Below, piece by piece: positions 60,977 through 64,000 of a stretch of 64,000 nucleotides of DNA. Both the position numbers and the translations under genes were made by a program. The stretch is taken from NCBI RefSeq assembly GCF_020144925.1, contig NZ_NSLC01000005.1, forward strand, positions 124,001 to 188,000, in the 5' to 3' direction. Numbering within the stretch: position 1 is the stretch's first letter; each line of letters opens with the position of its first letter. The stretch is from Afifella sp. IM 167. Its GTDB lineage: Bacteria; Pseudomonadota; Alphaproteobacteria; Rhizobiales; Afifellaceae. Below the pieces are notes generated by a model. It did not search any database. It was not told the origin of the DNA and saw only the letters and a program-made list of their open reading frames with translations.

Positions 60977-62979
60977 GCCAGCCTCTCCTGCGGCGGGATG
61001 AGGCGCCAGACGGCGTAGGTCCGTTCCGAAGGGTTCAGCCAGATGTGCTGCATCTTGCCCTGCCAGACGAAGCGGCGGGAGACGACGAGGTCCTCTCCCA
61101 GGACCGGCGCGTCGTCGGAAAGGCCGAACTCCCACAGCGGCACCTCGAACTGCGCGCCCTGCGCGTTCTGCGGGTCGAGGTTCACGGCGAACAGGAGGAA
61201 GTCGGAGAGGTCGTCGGTGTATTTTCCGTAGTACAAGATCGCATCGTTGTAGGCGTTGAAGAAGGTGAGGTTCTTGAACTGCTGCAATGCCGGATGGCTG
61301 TTGCGCAGCGCATTGAGGCGGCGGATGTCGTCCTTGATGTGGCCGGGCCTGTCGTAGTCCCAGGCGCGGATCTCGTACTTCTCCGAATCGAGGTACTCCT
61401 CCTTGCCGGGGATGGCGGCCGCCTCGCACAGCTCGAAGCCGTTATAGACGCCGTAATTGGTGCCCAGCGTGGCGGCGAGGAAGAGCCGGACCTGAAAGCC
61501 CGCCCGCCCGCTTTGCTGCAGGTAGGTCGGGTTGATGTCGGGCGTGTTGACGAAGAAGTTCGGCCGCATGTAGTGGCGGCATTCCGTCCGCGTCAGCTCC
61601 GTCAGATACTCCGTCAGCTCCTGCTTGGTATTGCGCCAGGTGAAGTAGGAGTAGGACTGGGTGTAGCCGACCTTGCCGAGCCGCTTCATCATTTTCGGCC
61701 GCGTGAAGGCCTCGGCGAGGAAGATCGTTTCCGGATAGCGGGCCCGCACCTCGGCGATCAGCCATTCCCAGAAGGGAAGCGGCTTGGTGTGCGGATTGTC
61801 GACGCGAAAGATCTTCACGCCGTGCTCGGCCCACAGCAGCACGGTGTCGCGCAGCGCGTACCAGAGGCCGGGGATGGCGTCGCGGTAGAAGTGGACGTTG
61901 ACGATGTCCTCGTACTTCTTCGGCGGATTCTCGGCGAACTTGATCGTCCCGTCCGGCCGCCAGTCGAACCATTCCGGATGCTCCTTGATCCAAGGATGGT
62001 CGGGCGAGCACTGGATGGCGAAGTCGAGGGCGATCTCCAGTCCCGCGGCATGCGTCGCTTCCACCAGCCGGTCGAAATCCTCGAACGTGCCGAGCTCGGG
62101 ATGGATGGCGTCATGGCCGCCTTCCTTCGAGCCGATGGCGTAGGGGCTTCCCGGATCGTCCGGCCGCGCCTTGAGCGAGTTGTTGCGCCCCTTGCGGTTG
62201 GTCGTTCCGATCGGGTGGATGGGCGGGAAGTAGAGGACGTCGAAGCCGAGGTCGCGCACATAGGGAAGGCGCTCGATCACGTCGTCGAAGGTGCCGTGCC
62301 TTGCCGGATCGCCCGACATGGAACGGGGAAACACCTCGTACCAGGCCGAGAAGGCGGCGCGTTTGCGGTCGACGAAAAGCTCCAGCACCCGCAGGTAGTA
62401 GGAGACGTTGGATCTCAGGCCGCCCTCTGTCATCGTGGCGAGCAGGTCCTCGCCCATGAGGCGCGAGAATTTCTCGCCGGGATCGGCGATCTGCTCCAGC
62501 TGCTCCACGGCGATCTGCAGGCCGGCCCGGCCCTCCGGCCTCAGCCTCTCGCTCTCCTCCAGCGTCCGGCGCACGAGGCGGAAGCCTTCCTCCAGCTCCA
62601 GCGAAAGGTCCAGCCCGGCCGCCTGCTTCTTGGCGACGTCGCGGCGCCAGGCGGCGAAGAGATCGCGCCAGGCCATGATCGTATATTCGTAGGTGGTGTT
62701 CTCGTCGGGGCTGAAAGTGGCGCGCCAGCGGTCGTTCTCGAACGGGTGCATGGGCGTTTCCGCCCAGTTGGAATCCCCCTTCCTGCGCGTCAGCAGCGCC
62801 GCGTCGATCACGTCGTGGCCGTCGCAGAAGATATCGGCCTCCACGACGACGATCTCGCCGAGGGCGGCCTTGGCGGCGAAGCGCCCGCCATCGATTTCGG
62901 GCGTGACCGCTTCGATGGCGACACGGTTGTCAGCGAGGGCGAGGAGGAGGCGGTCTGCTGTTTTGAGGCCTTTCTGCAT
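60973..62979 (-). CDS. glgE: Alpha-1,4-glucan:maltose-1-phosphate maltosyltransferase
   Basis: 668 aa, GH13 subfamily 3. Transfers maltosyl units from maltose-1-phosphate onto linear glucan. With the ATG at 62979 as start, the nucleophile is Asp394 (RVDNPHTKPLPFW) and the acid/base Glu423 (FLAEAFTRPKMM), the same numbers as the Streptomyces enzyme. A TTG at 63003 is a weaker start; AAGGAAAG precedes the ATG. First gene of the eight-gene glucan block, coupled to treS by ATGA. Confidence 0.96.
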   Translation of the reverse strand: MQKGLKTADRLLLALADNRVAIEAVTPEIDGGRFAAKAALGEIVVVEADIFCDGHDVIDAALLTRRKGDSNWAETPMHPFENDRWRATFSPDENTTYEYTIMAWRDLFAAWRRDVAKKQAAGLDLSLELEEGFRLVRRTLEESERLRPEGRAGLQIAVEQLEQIADPGEKFSRLMGEDLLATMTEGGLRSNVSYYLRVLELFVDRKRAAFSAWYEVFPRSMSGDPARHGTFDDVIERLPYVRDLGFDVLYFPPIHPIGTTNRKGRNNSLKARPDDPGSPYAIGSKEGGHDAIHPELGTFEDFDRLVEATHAAGLEIALDFAIQCSPDHPWIKEHPEWFDWRPDGTIKFAENPPKKYEDIVNVHFYRDAIPGLWYALRDTVLLWAEHGVKIFRVDNPHTKPLPFWEWLIAEVRARYPETIFLAEAFTRPKMMKRLGKVGYTQSYSYFTWRNTKQELTEYLTELTRTECRHYMRPNFFVNTPDINPTYLQQSGRAGFQVRLFLAATLGTNYGVYNGFELCEAAAIPGKEEYLDSEKYEIRAWDYDRPGHIKDDIRRLNALRNSHPALQQFKNLTFFNAYNDAILYYGKYTDDLSDFLLFAVNLDPQNAQGAQFEVPLWEFGLSDDAPVLGEDLVVSRRFVWQGKMQHIWLNPSERTYAVWRLIPPQERLA

Positions 62980-63078
62980 GCTTTCCTTCGTGTCGGCTTT
63001 CAAAAGCCTGCGGCGCGTTTCGGCGGCGCAGGCGACAGGATTCGAGCTAGGTCGCCGGGCCCGCAGGTCCAGCGCCTC

Positions 63079-63092
63079 GTTAGGTTCCTAAC
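63079..63092. promoter_or_regulatory. Short inverted repeat upstream of glgE
   Basis: GTTAGG and CCTAAC separated by TT, 100 bp before the glgE start and 73 bp past the putA stop. It is the only clear symmetric element in the 185-bp gap that must contain the promoter of the glucan operon. It may be an operator; the cognate protein is unknown. Confidence 0.35.
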
Positions 63093-63164
63093 AGTCTAGT
63101 CCCCAGAGAGTTGCAGGCGAATGTCGGTTACGGCCTTGTTCCTTCGGCCAATTGCGGGTCCGCC

Positions 63165-64000
63165 TCAATCCTCCGGCAGCGTCAGGAGGGTCGCATTGCC
63201 GCCGGAGGCCGTCGTGTCGATGGAGACGACCCTCTCGGTGGAGAAGAGGGCAACGCCGTCGGCGAGCGACAGGAGCGGCACCCGCTGGCCGGCGCGCCCG
63301 GCGATCGCCCGCCGGATCTCGCGCGCCGTCGTGTCGCCGGGCGCGGTCTGCACCTCGTAGACGACAAGGCCGAGCCGCGGCAGCTTCGCCGCCAGCTCGG
63401 CCGGCTCGCCTTCCAGGAACACGATGAGCCGTTTCGGCTGGAAGAGCTCGGCGAGCGCGCTCGCCAGTGCCGTCACCGCGTCGTCGGCAAGGCGCGCCGG
63501 GATGACGACGCGGTTGCCGGCGGCCAGCGCCGTCACGGTCTGTTTGAGGAGCGCGCTTCCGTCGCCCCCGCCGAGGCAGAGCGCGACGCCGCGCGGCGCG
63601 AGCGCCAGGCGGTTCGCCTCGCCGGTCGGGCCGGGCAGGGCGAGAACGCCGGCGATCTCCGGCTGCGCCGCCTCGATGGCGGCCCGCGCCGTCGCCTCCG
63701 CGTCTTCCGGCAGGGAGCCGGCGGCGCTCGCCAGCACCATGATGCGGGCCGAGTTCTCTTCCCAGCCCGCGGCGGGCGGCAGCTTGGCGAATTCTTCCAG
63801 CGACATCGTCTCGGCCGGCTTTGCGGCCGGCCGGGCGGGCGCCTCTCCCTCAGAGGGCGGCACGACCGGTCGCGTGAACCGCGTCAGGTAGTGCGGCCCG
63901 CCCGCTTTCGGACCGGTGCCGGAAAGCCCCTCGCCGCCGAAGGGCTGCACGCCGACCACGGCGCCGATCTGGTTGCGGTTGACGTAGATGTTGCCGACAT
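63165..64000 (-). CDS. putA: PutA C-terminus (proline dehydrogenase/P5C dehydrogenase; 5' end outside window)
   Basis: 277 codons of the 3' end; the gene continues past the right edge. The edge sequence reads [33 protein letters not shown], the C-terminal NAD-aldehyde dehydrogenase block of bifunctional PutA. The rest is the aldehyde-dehydrogenase-superfamily-like C-terminal domain found in long PutA proteins. Oxidises proline to glutamate. Same strand as the glucan block but separated by 185 bp. Confidence 0.93.
   Translation of the reverse strand, partial: VGNIYVNRNQIGAVVGVQPFGGEGLSGTGPKAGGPHYLTRFTRPVVPPSEGEAPARPAAKPAETMSLEEFAKLPPAAGWEENSARIMVLASAAGSLPEDAEATARAAIEAAQPEIAGVLALPGPTGEANRLALAPRGVALCLGGGDGSALLKQTVTALAAGNRVVIPARLADDAVTALASALAELFQPKRLIVFLEGEPAELAAKLPRLGLVVYEVQTAPGDTTAREIRRAIAGRAGQRVPLLSLADGVALFSTERVVSIDTTASGGNATLLTLPED

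Noticed and set aside
57545-61018. A plus-strand open frame of 1157 codons opposite the treS and glgB genes
   Set aside because: It is antisense to a gene with every catalytic residue in place; long antisense frames are expected at this GC content. The same applies to the long plus-strand frames opposite glgA/glgC, malQ, glgX and glgE.

Overview
The window is a 64 kb piece of a GC-rich alphaproteobacterial chromosome, most likely of the order Hyphomicrobiales (Rhizobiales). This is inferred from gene content and order, not from a marker gene: a ChvG-type kinase next to a short HPr kinase, EIIA-Man and HPr; an MbfA-type iron exporter; a PhaZ-type intracellular PHB depolymerase; and many small conserved families (DUF2852, DUF1328, DUF1488, DUF3096). 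There is no CRISPR array, complete insertion sequence, rRNA gene or prophage. One tRNA gene (Ser, GGA) is present.

Layout. 0-3.5 kb: end of a ChvG-like kinase, the regulatory phosphotransfer genes hprK-EIIA-HPr, then an ABC-2 exporter whose ATPase and permease genes are separated by a solitary ParD-like antitoxin gene. 3.6-14.7 kb: housekeeping and storage genes (PHB depolymerase with an added helix-hairpin-helix tail, DUF2852, YgjP-like peptidase, XRE regulator, lnt, MbfA, hemerythrin, gpmA, dapB, GT87, PAP2). 14.8-25.9 kb: lepA, then an envelope-rich stretch (two L,D-transpeptidases, extensin-like protein, GT2, MepA, OmpW) mixed with LysE, LysR and SDR genes. 26-34.2 kb: msrA, tRNA-Ser, a divergent SDR/AraC pair, LysE, an MFS gene remnant, DUF1488, a groEL without groES, and small proteins. 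34.5-46.9 kb: L-2-hydroxyglutarate oxidase, a complete ABC importer with a divergent DeoR regulator, SDR, DUF3096, YiiX-like hydrolase, class II photolyase, YqaE, dut and a sulfur dioxygenase-like hydrolase.

46.9-63.0 kb is one co-directional minus-strand block of eight genes for alpha-glucan and trehalose metabolism: glgE, treS-maltokinase fusion, glgB, glgX, malQ, glgC, glgA, pgm. Several neighbours overlap or nearly touch. It encodes both the ADP-glucose route (Pgm-GlgC-GlgA) and the trehalose-to-maltose-1-phosphate route (TreS/maltokinase-GlgE), with branching (GlgB) and turnover (GlgX, MalQ) enzymes. The 3' end of putA lies upstream at the right edge.

The most interesting signals are regulatory and architectural. 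They are the orphan ParD-like gene with a perfect inverted repeat inside an exporter operon; a perfect FNR/FixK box upstream of ompW; a LysR-type T-N11-A inverted repeat; 21-bp-phased direct repeats between the AraC and SDR genes; a motif shared by the phaZ upstream region and a site before a 48-codon reading frame; a solo groEL with a CIRCE-like element; and the two-route glucan operon. No wholly new multi-gene system can be claimed from the sequence alone.
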